Shown: one piece after another, positions 8,719-18,969 of the stretch
Layout: each line of letters begins with the position of its first letter
Position numbering within the stretch: the stretch's first letter is position 1
From: Cochliopodium minus
Taxonomy: Eukaryota > Discosea > Himatismenida > Cochliopodiidae
Direction of reading: 5' to 3'
NCBI GenBank assembly: GCA_024220525.1
Contig: JAMYWO010000215.1
Location: 7,969-29,120, forward strand
DNA: 21,152 bases
Made by a program: the position numbers and the translations under genes
The notes under the pieces: model-generated
What the model saw: the letters and a program-made list of their open reading frames with translations, nothing else
The model's database searches: none
What the model was told of the DNA's origin: nothing

Positions 8719-10329
8719 TTATTTTTTTTTGTTTATTGGTTGAGTTCCATCTTTTAAGAGAAGACAAGTTTGTTCTCCCTATTTAAATATAATTTAAAAA
8801 TTATCGGAAAAAAAAATTTATAAAAAAGAAAAAAAGAGTACAATAAAACAATTTCCCACTAAATCTTTGTTTAAATGAAATGCTCTGTGAAAAGATTTCA
8901 ACAAATATTCTTTATCAGAGTTTAACTCACTATTCATTTCATGCCTTTTATAAAAAAAAAAAATTTTCAAAGAAATAAATAATTAATTTAATCTAAAAAA
9001 AAATAATTTTCAAAAAAAGAAATAAATAATTAATTTAATCTAAAAAAAATAATTTCATTCTTTTTTGTACCATCTTTCCAACTCTTCATGATTTTTAAAC
9101 TCAATTATTTCTTTGTTAACAACAACCCTTGGTATAGGGGACCCACATGTTACCAAATACTCTAGAAATCTGTTTTTAAATAATAAAAAAAAAAAAAATA
9201 AAAAAAATATATAAAATAGAAATCAAAAAATAAATATCAATAAAAAATATGTATAAATTAAAAAAAAAAAATAGAAAATAAAATCAAAAAAAATGATAAA
9301 AAATCAGTAAATATAATAGAAGACAATTAAATCAAAATTTTGTTAAAAAAATTAAATAAAAAAAAAAACCAAAAAAATTTTTAAAAATAAAATTAAAAAA
9401 TAAAATGAAAATTAATTAATAAATAAACTTTACAATTTGGTTTGAGGATCTTGAAAAGTGATTTCTAAATTGAAAACTTTGAGAAATTGTTTGCAAAAAT
9501 ATTGGCAATTGTTTTTGACTGCACCGTAAATTTCGTGGGTATTCCAGTGAATGACGAATTTTATAATCTTTTTTCTATTTTCTTCATTGTCTTCTATTTC
9601 TGAGATCAATTCCCTTTCTTCTCCTTCTCCCCCTTTCTTTATTTTTTGTGGGTAAAAAACAGAGACTACATTTCTTGATCTGTACTTGTCTTTAATAAAC
9701 ACAAAACTAAAAAAACAATAAAAAAATTTAAAAAAACAAAAAAAAATTTTCTACCTTGTATCGAACCAATGCAAAACCTTATCACCTATCTTTATCACAA
9801 TTAAATAATTATATAATAATAAAAAATTATTAAAAACAAATTCTACTTGAATGGCAAGATGCGTAGATCCTATATTGCATATATCATTAATTAAAATCGA
9901 ATTAAACTCATTTTTGACATTGTATTTTTTTTACCAAATTCTGTAGCGATTTTTCCAATCATCCTATTCAAAAAATTCGATTCCAATGGAGTAAATAAAA
10001 CCCTATTCATTCAAATTGAATCAAGACATTGGAAAGGTTTATTTTCTTAATTACCTTATTTTCAAATTCTTTTTCCCTTCATTATTTTCAAAGAGATAAT
10101 CGTTTAAAAATTCATCTGAAAATAATTTCGTTTTTAAATCATGAATATCTTCTTCATGCCTCATAATTTTGAAATAATTGTTGACTATGTTTTTTTTAAA
10201 AAGGGATTATTTTTTTGATTGAAAATATTTGAAGAACCTTTTACTATACTCTTCGATATTCTTGGTTAATTTATTCGGTGGTGATTGAGGAGGAGGTTGT
10301 TTACTTTGACCTTGAGAAAGGTTACCCAT
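8719..10329 (-). CDS. LRAT/H-rev107-like papain-fold protein, likely N-myristoylated
   Basis: Exons in coding order: 10329-10245, 10184-10055, 10002-9935, 9869-9847, 9789-9755, 9706-9434, 9169-9071, 8944-8842, 8778-8719; all phases agree and give 291 residues. The core GSTHLAIQIGDKVLHWFD (His98, His109) matches the HWAIYVGDGYVVH signature of LRAT/HRASLS acyltransferases. AVKNNCQYFCKQFLKVF (Cys181) matches the NCEHFV cysteine motif. Members of this permuted NlpC/P60 fold transfer or cleave acyl groups on lipids or proteins. The N-terminus MGNLSQGQ fits N-myristoylation (Gly2, Ser5-like), predicting membrane attachment. The C-terminal part (PIPRVVVNKEIIEF, KEYLLKSFHRAFH, GEQTCLLLKDG) is shared only with the neighbouring paralog. 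The exon 6 stop at 9431-9429 is bypassed by splicing at TT|GTAAAG. Intron 9072-9168 does not exist here; introns lie at 9170-9433 (264 bp, A-rich) and 8945-9070, the latter with a tandem repeat. The substrate is unknown. Confidence 0.82.
8971..9056. repeat. Tandem duplication of about 45 bp inside an intron
   Basis: Two copies of a unit AGAAATAAATAATTAATTTA followed by ATCTAAAAAAAA(A)TAATTT lie head to tail, starting near 8971 and 9018 and differing mainly in A-run length. They fill most of the 126-bp intron 8 (8945-9070) of the LRAT-like gene. The paralog at 10486-12053 has no intron at this place. Confidence 0.8.
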
Positions 10330-10485
10330 TTTTTTTTTTTAATTTTATTTTCTTTCTCTTTGAAATTGAAATTCAATTTTTTTTTATTAAAATGAAAAAT
10401 GAAAAATTAATTAATCTCAACATAAATTAAACAAAAATTTGTTGACAAAACATTTCAACAATTTATTGAAAAAAATTATTATTTT

Positions 10486-12053
10486 TTAAATGTTAATTGA
10501 GGGTTTGATAGAATCTTCTGTAAGCAAGAAAGTCTGCTCCAACTAATTAATAAGAAGAGATAAAAAAAAAAAATACAAAAAAAAAAATTAAAAAAAAAGA
10601 TACAAAAGAACATGGATGAGTATCTCCTTTTATTTGAAAAGCATAGTGAAAAGAAGAGAGTAAATAGGTGAGATGCTGTGTTTTTTTGAAGTTTTTTTTG
10701 TGCCACTTTTCGAGTACCTTGTGATCATCAAAAATAACTTCGTTTCCTTCCACCTTAATTTTAATTCCACCCTCTCTTCCTTTATTCAAATCTTCAAAAA
10801 AGGTTCTATAAAATAATTGAAAATAAATAAAAATAAAAATAAAAAATAAAGAAAATTACAATAGAGAAGAAGTATCATTTATAGGAGGAAATTGGAGATT
10901 AAAAAGATTTAAAAAAGAAATTAAGAAATGGAGAGGATTGTTATTGAGAGGATGGAAAAGAAGAGATTTGTTGAAAGAAATGATCCAGTCGACAATTTTT
11001 TCTTTGTTGTTTGAGTTTTTCTCTAATTCACTAATTTTTTTCTTTTCTTTTTCTGGATAAAAAACACTCACTATCTTTTTCACTTCAACATTACTCATAT
11101 ACACAAAACTTTTTCAAACGAAAATAATAAATTAAAAAAATTTGTAAAAAATTAATTATTTACCTGGTTTCCAACCAATATAAAACTTTATCTCCAATCT
11201 TTATTGAAAATTTTTTTTAAATGATAAAATAATGAATAAAATGAGATTATTACTTGAATTGCAAGATGATTTCCTTTTAAAATTTTTATTTAATTCTATT
11301 ATTAATTTGATTATTTTACCTTTAAAAGAAGAATAGTAATTATTAGTTTTCACAGAAACAACAGGTATTAAAAGAATTCTAAATTTGATTTATTAAATAA
11401 TTAATAATGAATTAAAATTTTTAAAAATATTAAAATAAAAAGTTTGAATGTTAAAAAAAAAAAACCTTATCAGAAGATTATCTGTTTTTAAGGAACCAAA
11501 TAAATACTCTTCTAGGATGGGCTGATTTACTAAAAGGGTCATTTTGCTTTCAACTTCTTTGTTTGTTGCTTTTTCACCCTTTTCCTTTCTCAATAGTTCT
11601 TTTACTTTATTTTTTTAAATATTTTAAATTTTAAAAAATAAAGTGGATTGTTGAAAGAAGAAAAGAATTGGGAAGTGTAAAAAAAAATATTGTTTTGCCA
11701 TATTTTCCTAAATCTTTGTTTTGGGTAGTGGGTGGTTTTATTTGATAAATATTTTCATTTTCAGGAATATTATTAATCCTAACATTCATCTCATCCTTTT
11801 TGAATATATTGTTCTCATTTTTGTTCGTATTTTGATTATTTTTGTCAAAAGAATTGTCCTTGAAAGTATCATTCGTCAAAATTTTAATTTCAAAATTAGA
11901 ATCATTGTTATTGCTCACATCCTTGGTATTATCATCATAATTGGATTTATCATTTGTATTGTTTTGATTATTTTTAATTTTGTTTTGCTTTTCTTTCCAA
12001 TCTGTGTCATATATATCATCTTCTGACACACATGATGAGCTTGTAGATCCCAT
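10486..12053 (-). CDS. LRAT-like paralog lacking catalytic residues (pseudoenzyme)
   Basis: Exons in coding order: 12053-11699, 11604-11466, 11378-11320, 11273-11254, 11198-11164, 11108-10860, 10805-10604, 10542-10486; they sum to 372 codons. It matches the neighbouring gene exon by exon: LILLIPVV-type exon 3, GNHLAIQIGDKVLYWLET, VKKIVSVFYPEKEKKK, EKWHKKN, TYLLSSFHYAFQ, LEQTFLLTED. The first His is kept (GNHLAI) but the second is Tyr (VLYW for VLHW) and the cysteine motif NNCQYFC is NNNPLHFL, so thiol catalysis should be lost. The N-terminal exon adds about 110 Asn/Asp/Lys-rich residues behind MGSTSSSC, which fits N-myristoylation plus palmitoylation at Cys8. Intron 1 (11698-11605) must start with GC (TATG|GCAAAA) to keep phase. 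The exon joining the two parts in the sister gene is split there but whole here. Probably a regulatory or scaffold partner. Confidence 0.75.
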
Positions 12054-12196
12054 TGCTGATTATAAATGAAAGTCAAGAATTTCTTTCGTTTTTTTTTTCA
12101 ATTTTATTTTATTTTATGAAACTTTGAATTATTTAATTTTATTTTATTTAATTATATTTTAAATGATTTTTTAAATGTTTATTGAGAAACAATTTT

Positions 12197-13523
12197 CTAT
12201 AATTTTGGCTTTTTAAGAAGAAGTTTCTCTTTCAAATATTCAACTCTTTCATTTCCAAAAAAGAGTTCATTGTCATTATCAACCAAAGTTGGAACACCAA
12301 AAACACCCAACTCACAAGCTTGCTCTTCTATTTTTTTCATTTCTAATTTTGCAGTAGGTAAATAATTTAAAAACTCTTCGAAATTTCCTCCACTTTTTTC
12401 AATTTCCTTTACAATATGAAAAATAAACGAAAATATTAAATAAATAATAAATAAATAAAAATAAAATAAACAATATAAATATAAATTATGAATAAAAAAT
12501 AAAAAATAATAATAATAATAATATAAATATAATTTAAAATTTTAAATTAAATGGAAGATTACATTTTTCATAGAAGTTTGGTCTTCAATGTCCAATTCCC
12601 TTTCAAAAAATTTTTTAAATACATTATTATGATACTCCAAAAATCCGTTTGGATGGTATTTTTGCAAATAAAGACACCCCGCCAATGAAAGAGTAGAATC
12701 AAAAGCTTTTTTAAATATAAAGTTTTACAAAAAAAAATAAAAATAAAATAAAAATAAAATAAAAAAAAAATAAAAAAAAATGAAAAATAAAAAATAAAAT
12801 AAAAAAATAAAAATAAAAATAAAAAATAAAAATAAAATAAAAAATAAAAAAAATAAATTTGATAAGAAAAAAAAAGAAATAAAAATAAAAATGAAAATAA
12901 AAAAATTAAAAAAAAAAAATGAAAAATAAATAAAATAAATTTGATAAATAAAATAAATAAAATAATAAATTAAAAAAATTAAAAAAAATAAAGAAAAAAA
13001 ATATATCAATCACCTTTCTTTGGTCCATATATTTTAATGTTTTCTCTTTTGTTTGCTTGTCTTCTTGCATCCATGTAAGCATACCTATTTAAAGATTGAA
13101 TGATTTAATTTAAAAGTTTATTGTGTTTAGAATCAGGTTTTCTTAACTTCACTTTGTTCCACTGCCATTTGTTCCTTTTTTCTGGAAGTCCTGTAATTCA
13201 TAATAAATTTAAATTGATCTCTTAATTTTTGTTTGGGCAAGTTTACCGAAAAATCTTTTTTTGATTAATTTCGAATTATTATTCAAATTTAATTTAATTT
13301 TTAATTTCTATTTTTTTACTCTTCCATTTTGAAGCAGAATGGAATCCATCTTTTAAAAAAATTAATGATTTTAAATTTGGGATTATTTATTATTCTCATT
13401 AAAAATAAGAATTCTCTTTTACTCAGCCTGAATTCCCAATTCTTTCTCAAGTGAATAGATAGAATCCTTAATCAAGTAAGCGGCTGGTGATTTATAATCA
13501 AAAAAAACTCTTATTTTATTCAT
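12197..13523 (-). CDS. DsbA-family / 2-hydroxychromene-2-carboxylate isomerase-like protein
   Basis: Exons in coding order: 13523-13423, 13349-13320, 13254-13247 (8 nt), 13190-13163, 13084-13014, 12705-12563, 12406-12197 (stop TAG); 196 residues. The family is the thioredoxin-fold group of GST-kappa and HCCA isomerases. Seen: VFFDYKSPAAYL (catalytic-type Ser12 in the SPxxYL motif, no CxxC), EWIPFCF, YAYMDARRQANKR, KKAFDSTLSLAG, FFERELDIED, GVFGVPTLVDNDNELFFGNE. These follow the order of bacterial relatives (WLPY..., KYMYMDARR..., RELDIED, GVFGVPTF). The 8-nt microexon supplies EFFG, where relatives have SFLG or similar, and is the only way I found to keep frame between exons 2 and 4. The 308-bp intron 12706-13013 is A-rich simple sequence. 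The substrate is unknown; a glutathione or thiol-linked role is likely. Confidence 0.85.
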
Positions 13524-13536
13524 TTTTTTTTTTAAT

Positions 13537-13995
13537 TTAATTTTCTATTTCTATTTTTTGATCAATATAGTTCAAATATGATTCAGGAAGATCTACAATA
13601 AGATTCTGTTTGTTTACATTAGTTATTTCCTTTCCATTTATTTCATCAAATCTATCATCTTTTTTGTGGGTTGAAGAAAACTATTAAAGGTAAAAATTCT
13701 TTTTTTGAATTACCTTTCACCACTCTGATCAGATTTTGTATTTTATCTAAATCAAGAAGCAATGGACCTTCTATTTGATTATCATTTCTTTTTATAAACC
13801 AACCAACATGATATTTTCCTGGATTTTTTTAAAAAGGATTGAAAGATTGAAAAAAAGAAAGAAATAATTGAATTTGATCTGACCATCCTTGAATAAAACT
13901 TTTTTGCTCGTAGTTGATATCAATTTAAATTCAATCAAATTAAATTGGTTTATATTTCCATTCATTATATGTTTCAATTCAAATAATTTGCTCAT
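13537..13995 (-). CDS. Hypothetical protein, 112 residues
   Basis: Exons in coding order: 13995-13884, 13818-13714, 13658-13537; phases agree at both GT-AG junctions and the protein ends in TAA. The product begins MSKLFELKHIMNGNINQFNL, then EFKLISTTSKKVLFKDGKYH, VGWFIKRNDNQIEGPLLLDL, and ends with VDLPESYLNYIDQ. I do not recognise the family. The pattern of alternating hydrophobic residues suggests a small beta-rich cytosolic domain; there is no signal peptide or membrane segment. It starts 81 bp below the RNA ligase stop and its own stop is only 13 bp before the ATG of the DsbA-like gene. For exon 3 the nearer acceptor TTTAATAG gives a stop within nine codons, so the acceptor CAAAAAAG was chosen. 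Confidence 0.7.
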
Positions 13996-14076
13996 CTCTT
14001 TTTTATTTCAAGCTTTTCAATTTTATTTTTAATTTTTTTTTTTTTATTAAAATAAGGCGGTGAAATTAAAAACAAG

Positions 14077-14889
14077 TTATTTTAATTGATTTTTGATAAT
14101 AATCCTAGAAAAATCAGTTCTTCCACTAACAAATGTTTTTCTTCTCAATTTAAATCTATCTACAACATCATCACCTTTTTCTATTCTTATATATACACCC
14201 TCAGAAATTTCATTGGAACTGAATTTAGAAGGGAGAATGAGATCCTTCAATTTATCTGGTTGTAGAAAAGATTAAATAAAAAATAATTTGGATGGTTTAA
14301 CCAAAAAACAAAAACCTTTTAATTGATTTGAAGCACAAGATCCGCTCCATAATAAAGGAACATGAGTGAATTTGTCATTTAATTTATCTTTTAGAAATTG
14401 AAAGCTTTTCCATTTTTGAGTTTTCTTATTTAAAAGATCAAATGCCAAGAAAAAATCGGGAAGTTGATCATATTTGACTGCATGTAAACAATATAACCAT
14501 TCTCCAAAAATAACATACTCATCTCCCAATATTTCCCATAATTCTTCTATATTTGACATTACCCATTTTCTAAATTGCTCATATTGTTCATGTTCTCCCT
14601 TTTGTTCAATCAATCCAGATCTTTTTTGTATTATCGGATTATATTTGTTATCTTCATTTAAAAAATGCATACTAACATTCGCTCCATCTACTTTTTCTTG
14701 TATTACTATTGAGAATTCATTATCTAATTTCAAATTTGAAAAATTTATGATTTCATCGTCATCCACAACACTACTCCCTTCCAAATGAGGAGTTTTTGGA
14801 AATTTATAAAAATTATTTTCTTTTGTGTTATTTTTTCCCTTCTTTTCATCAATTTCTTTATTTGGTATATTTTTTGATCCTTTCTTCAT
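14077..14889 (-). CDS. ATP-dependent RNA ligase (Rnl2-like nucleotidyltransferase)
   Basis: Exons 14889-14316 and 14255-14077 give 250 residues. RNA ligases of this covalent nucleotidyltransferase family seal RNA nicks through a ligase-AMP intermediate. Motif I is EKVDGAN (Lys66, the AMP acceptor), motif III is FGEWLYC (about 128-134), motif IIIa is FFLAFDLLN (about 146-154), motif IV is EGVYIRIE (210-217), and motif V lies in VVDRFKLRRKTFV (222-234). About 35 Lys/Asn-rich residues precede the domain and might be a targeting or RNA-binding leader. Nothing follows motif V except about 15 residues, so it has little beyond the nucleotidyltransferase core. The first ATG was taken as start; the divergent promoter region with the LON gene follows. 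Possible roles are RNA repair or editing; which RNA it acts on cannot be told. Confidence 0.9.
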
Positions 14890-15745
14890 TTTTTAATTAC
14901 AAACTCTTTTTTTTTTTATTTTTCATTTGTTTTTCTTGAATGTCAAACTTTTAATCAATAAAAGTAATTAAAAATGTTCATAAAGTTAAATGTTCCTTTT
15001 AGAACTTAATTTTTTAAAGATTCAAGAACACCTTTACATTTATTTGAAAAACAAAAAGTCACCCATGACAAAATCCTTTCTGGGAACAATAGTTAAATAC
15101 AAATGTCTTTGAGCAAAGATTATTGACGATAATAAGAAACAAAAATATAAAGCGAAGGAATGTTGAAAACCTCTTAATTTCAATTCTTAGAAATTTCCAA
15201 TTTAAAAATGTTTTATTTCTTAATTGAGAAAATAAAGGTCACAAATTGTAATTAAATTCATTGTTATGATGAAAAATTTGAAAAGATTATGAAAATTGAT
15301 ATTTTATATTTTTTAAAGGATGTGTTATTTTTGTTCAATCTTTTCAAAAAGAGATTTAATTTGAATAAACTTGGTTGATGATTTTGGGATTTGGAATGGA
15401 CTTCTCAAATTTTTTTATTTTTTTATTGGAAGTATCCGGTGTGGTTGAAAATGGAGTTAAAAATTGAACAAAAGGATTGATATTTAAATACAAAAACCCT
15501 AATTACTCCCCAAATTATTAGAATGAAAAAGAAAACAACAAAAATTGCCCAATTTTTTTAACATTTATAGTATAAATATAAAATAAAAAAAAAATCACTC
15601 TTATTTTTTATTTCCTTTTCTTTTATCTTTTTAAAAAGATTATTATCAATATTTTTTAAAGGTTTCAACCAAATTAATCCATTTATTTGAAATATCATTC
15701 AAACTAATCCTCAATTTTTTTATAGACAAAGTGGAAGTTCTCTAT
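14890..15745. other. Divergent intergenic region between RNA ligase and LON
   Basis: The 856 bp hold no reading frame I can support. It should contain both promoters and the LON 5' UTR. A TATA-like run (TATAGTATAAATATAAAATA) lies near 15568, about 180 bp before the LON start codon. The stretch 15040-15180 is less A/T-biased than neighbouring introns, with CCCATGACAAA and TTCTGGGAAC forming a short stem. I could not match it to a tRNA, snRNA or SRP RNA. Confidence 0.5.
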
Positions 15746-18700
15746 ATGTCGGTAAGTTTTTTTTTTTATCAATATAAATATCAAAAATTTAACCAATAAT
15801 TTTGAAATATCTTCCAATTTAAAAATGATTTAATTCATATTCCTTACTAATTTTATAGGTAGTTGGAATTCCAGCTGAATTACCTATTCTTTGTATAATC
15901 AATGAAGTTGTATTTCCAGGTCATTTCGTTAGAATCGCAGTAACAAATGATAAAGGAAAAAAATTAATCAAATCTCTTTCGAAAAACGACAGATCAATTG
16001 GTATTTGTACTGTTGAGGGAGAAATAGTAAATTCAAAAACAATTAGAAAAGTCGGAGTATATGCAAATATCACCGATATTAAAAATTTGGTACATAAACC
16101 AGGATATCTGATTGTAGCAAAAATAATTTCAAGAATGCAGGTAAATTTTGGAAACCTTAATTTTCAACATCTTCAAATTTATTCAAAAATAAAAAAATTA
16201 TAATTTTATTAAAAGGTGGAAAGTTATTTGTCTGAAGAACCTTTCTTCAAAGCACAAGTGAAACAAATGATTGAACGTAAAAAAAAATTAACAAAAAAAA
16301 TCAATCACATTAGAAAATATCTTCAAAATATAAAAGAAATTATAAAACAAAACATAAAACATTTTAAATGAATTATAAATGAATCTCCTTTGTAATTTTA
16401 ACATTATATTATTTTATTTATAAAAAGAGAATTGCAATGATGAAGAGATGGTGAAATTGATAGAAGAGTACAGATTGCTCTTGGAAAAGTTTCTAAAGAC
16501 CATGCAACTCGATTCATCCACCATCAAAAACCTCAAGCAAGTCTCAGAAACAACTCCCATCTCCACCCTCATAGATATGATGGCTCCCGTCTGGAAATTA
16601 TCCCTCTCTGAGAAAATCACCCTCCTTGAAACAACTGATTCAAAGATGAGATTGAAATTGACGATCGAACACCTCAACAAAAGAATTGTCAACACCAGCA
16701 AATTGCAAAAGTCTCTGATTCCTATCCCCAAATCTTCTTTTTCAGGAATCTTTGGGAATGAGGATGATCAGAAGGAAGCAGAAATCCTCAAAAAGAAAAT
16801 CTCTAATTTGGATCTCCCTGAGGAGACTAGAATCAAGGTGGAGAGGGATCTTCTTCGTTTGGAAAGATTGAAGCCTGGTGCTTCTGAGTATGATATCCTC
16901 CGCACTTATTTGGAAATGGTCTCAGATGTAAGAAAATTCTGAATATTTATCATAAATATTTAAAGAAGCAAACATTTTGAATAATACAAATAATCACTTT
17001 CAAAAAAAAAAAAAATAATCAAAATTTTCATTTAAAAATATTATATTAATAATATTTGAATATATATTTTTTTTCGGAGTCTTTAAAAATTTAAATACGA
17101 AAAAAAATGAATTTTTTATTTATTTTTCTTTCTAGCTACCTTGGAACCGTGTCACACAAGACTTGGCGGACATCAAAAGATGCGAAGAGATTTTGGACCA
17201 AGAGCACACTGGCTTGGAAAAAGTGAAGAGAAGAATTATCGAGTATCTTTCCGTCAAAAAATTGACCAAGGAAATTAAAGGACCTATCCTTTGTCTTCAT
17301 GGGCCTCCTGGTGTTGGTAAAATAAACGAAAAAAAAGTTTCTTGTTTAAAAAAATAAAATAAATTTTTTTTTTAAAATTTAAAAAAGGAAAAACATCTCT
17401 GGGAAAATCCATTGCAAAATCTTTGGGAAGAAGTTTCGTTAGAATTTCTTTGGGAGGTGTCAGAGATGAGTCTGTTATCAGGGGTCATAGAAGAACTTAT
17501 GTGGGTGCTATAGCAGGCAGAATCATTGGTAAAAAGAAATTATCATTTAATTAAAAATGGATTTCATTTAATTTTAATTTATTTTCAATTAAACAAATTA
17601 ATAAAATTTATTTTAATACATATAATTTTATTAATATATATTTATATTTAATTTTTATTAATTAATTTATCTTTTTTTTTTTTTCAGATGGAATAAGGAG
17701 AGCAGGAACAAAGAACCCAGTGTTTTTGTTGGACGAAATAGACAAGTTGGGAAGTGACCACAAGGGAGATCCAGCATCTGCATTGTTGGAAGTGTTGGAT
17801 CCAGAACAAAACAATTCATTTGAGGATCATTACTTGGGTGTTCCTTTCGATCTTTCCCAAGTTCTTTTCATTGCTACTGGTAACGAAATTGAAAAAATCC
17901 CTGTACCTTTATTGGACAGAATGGAGATTGTTGAGATTCCTGGTAAAAATTCAGTTTTATTTTTTTTTAATTTTTTTTTAAAAATTAATTTTTACATTTT
18001 TTTTTTCAGGATACACTTTCTATGAGAAAATGAAAATAGCAGAAGAACATCTCATCACTAAACAAATTTCTCTTAATGGTTTGAAAAAGAATCAATTAGA
18101 AATTCCCAAAGACACTCTTCACGAAGTTTGCACCAAGTATACCAAAGAATCTGGTGTCAGAGAATTGGAGAGGCTCATTGGTGCTATCTGTAGATTCTAT
18201 TCCGCAAAGGTTGCAAAGGGAGAAATAGGTAAAAATAAAAAAATTATAAAATTTTCTCATTTTTCTTATTTTCTCTTCGAAAATAGGAGAAGAAGAAAAG
18301 GTTGTGGTGAAAGGAGAAGAATTGGATGGTATTTTAGGAATTACTCGTCACGATTTGGAGCCTAGAGAAAGATTGGAGAGACCTGGTGTTGCCATCGGAT
18401 TGGCATGGACTCCTGTGGGAGGAGATCTCATGTTTGTGGAGTGCATCAAAATGGGAGGAAAGGGAAAGCTCATCCTCACTGGACAACTTGGAGATGTCAT
18501 CAAAGAAAGTGCTCAAGCTGCTTTGAGTTGGATCAGAAGCAATGCAGTCAAGTATAACCTCTCCTCTTCTCATCACATCAACATTTTGGAGGAGACAGAT
18601 ATCCATATCCATTTCCCTGCTGGTGCTATTAAAAAGGATGGACCTTCTGCTGGTGTCACCATTCTTTCTGTCATCTTTTCTGTCCTTCTTGGTAAAAGTG

Positions 18701-18969
18701 TTCGTTCTGATACTGCCATGACTGGTGAAATCACTCTCCGTGGTCTTGTATTGCCTGTTGGAGGCATCAAAGAAAAAGTTCTAGCTGCTCATCGCTCTGG
18801 TATCAAAAGAGTATTGTTGCCTTACAGAAACAAAAAGGATCTTCACGATATCCCAGAGATCATCAAGCAAGACATTGAATTCATCTTCATTCGTACAGCT
18901 GAAAAATTGTTGGAAAACATCTTCTTGGAAGGCGATTTAGTCAAACCTATCTCCCTCAGCGCTTTATGA
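15746..18969 (+). CDS. LONP2: LON protease, peroxisomal (LONP2) type
   Basis: This ATP-dependent serine protease degrades damaged proteins. Exons: 15746-15751, 15859-16140, 16216-16276, 16428-16927, 17136-17316, 17388-17528, 17688-17942, 18010-18228, 18287-18969; 775 residues plus TGA. Exon 1 codes only Met-Ser before GTAAGT; the resulting [14 protein letters not shown] resembles the start of LONP2. The substrate-binding LON domain comes first, then a helical linker ([12 protein letters not shown]), then AAA+ Walker A GPPGVGKTS (split by an intron) and Walker [10 protein letters not shown], then the protease domain with Ser in KKDGPSAG and Lys in [31 protein letters not shown] is LONP2-like rather than mitochondrial. 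No mitochondrial presequence is seen. The C-terminus is Ser-Ala-Leu, not the usual SKL-type peroxisomal signal, so location is uncertain. Introns are 58-208 bp, all GT-AG. Confidence 0.93.

Noticed and set aside
11631-11698. Hydrophobic C-terminal end (FFTLPNSFLLSTIHFIF) of an unspliced first exon at 12053-11631
   Set aside because: Splicing at 11699 joins it in phase to exons that match the sister gene, so this stretch is intron.
12725-13009. Minus-strand Phe/Ile/Tyr-rich 94-residue frame
   Set aside because: It is simple A-run/T-run intron sequence read as codons, inside the 308-bp intron of the DsbA-like gene.
15040-15180. Possible snRNA or other structured RNA in the less AT-rich spacer, with a CCTTTAC motif recalling the U5 loop
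   Set aside because: The flanking stem and the rest of U5, U6, U4 or SRP hallmarks are missing; only a short CCCA/TGGG stem is seen.
16414-16731. Minus-strand 105-residue open frame
   Set aside because: It is antisense to the LON linker exon, which is clearly coding on the plus strand.
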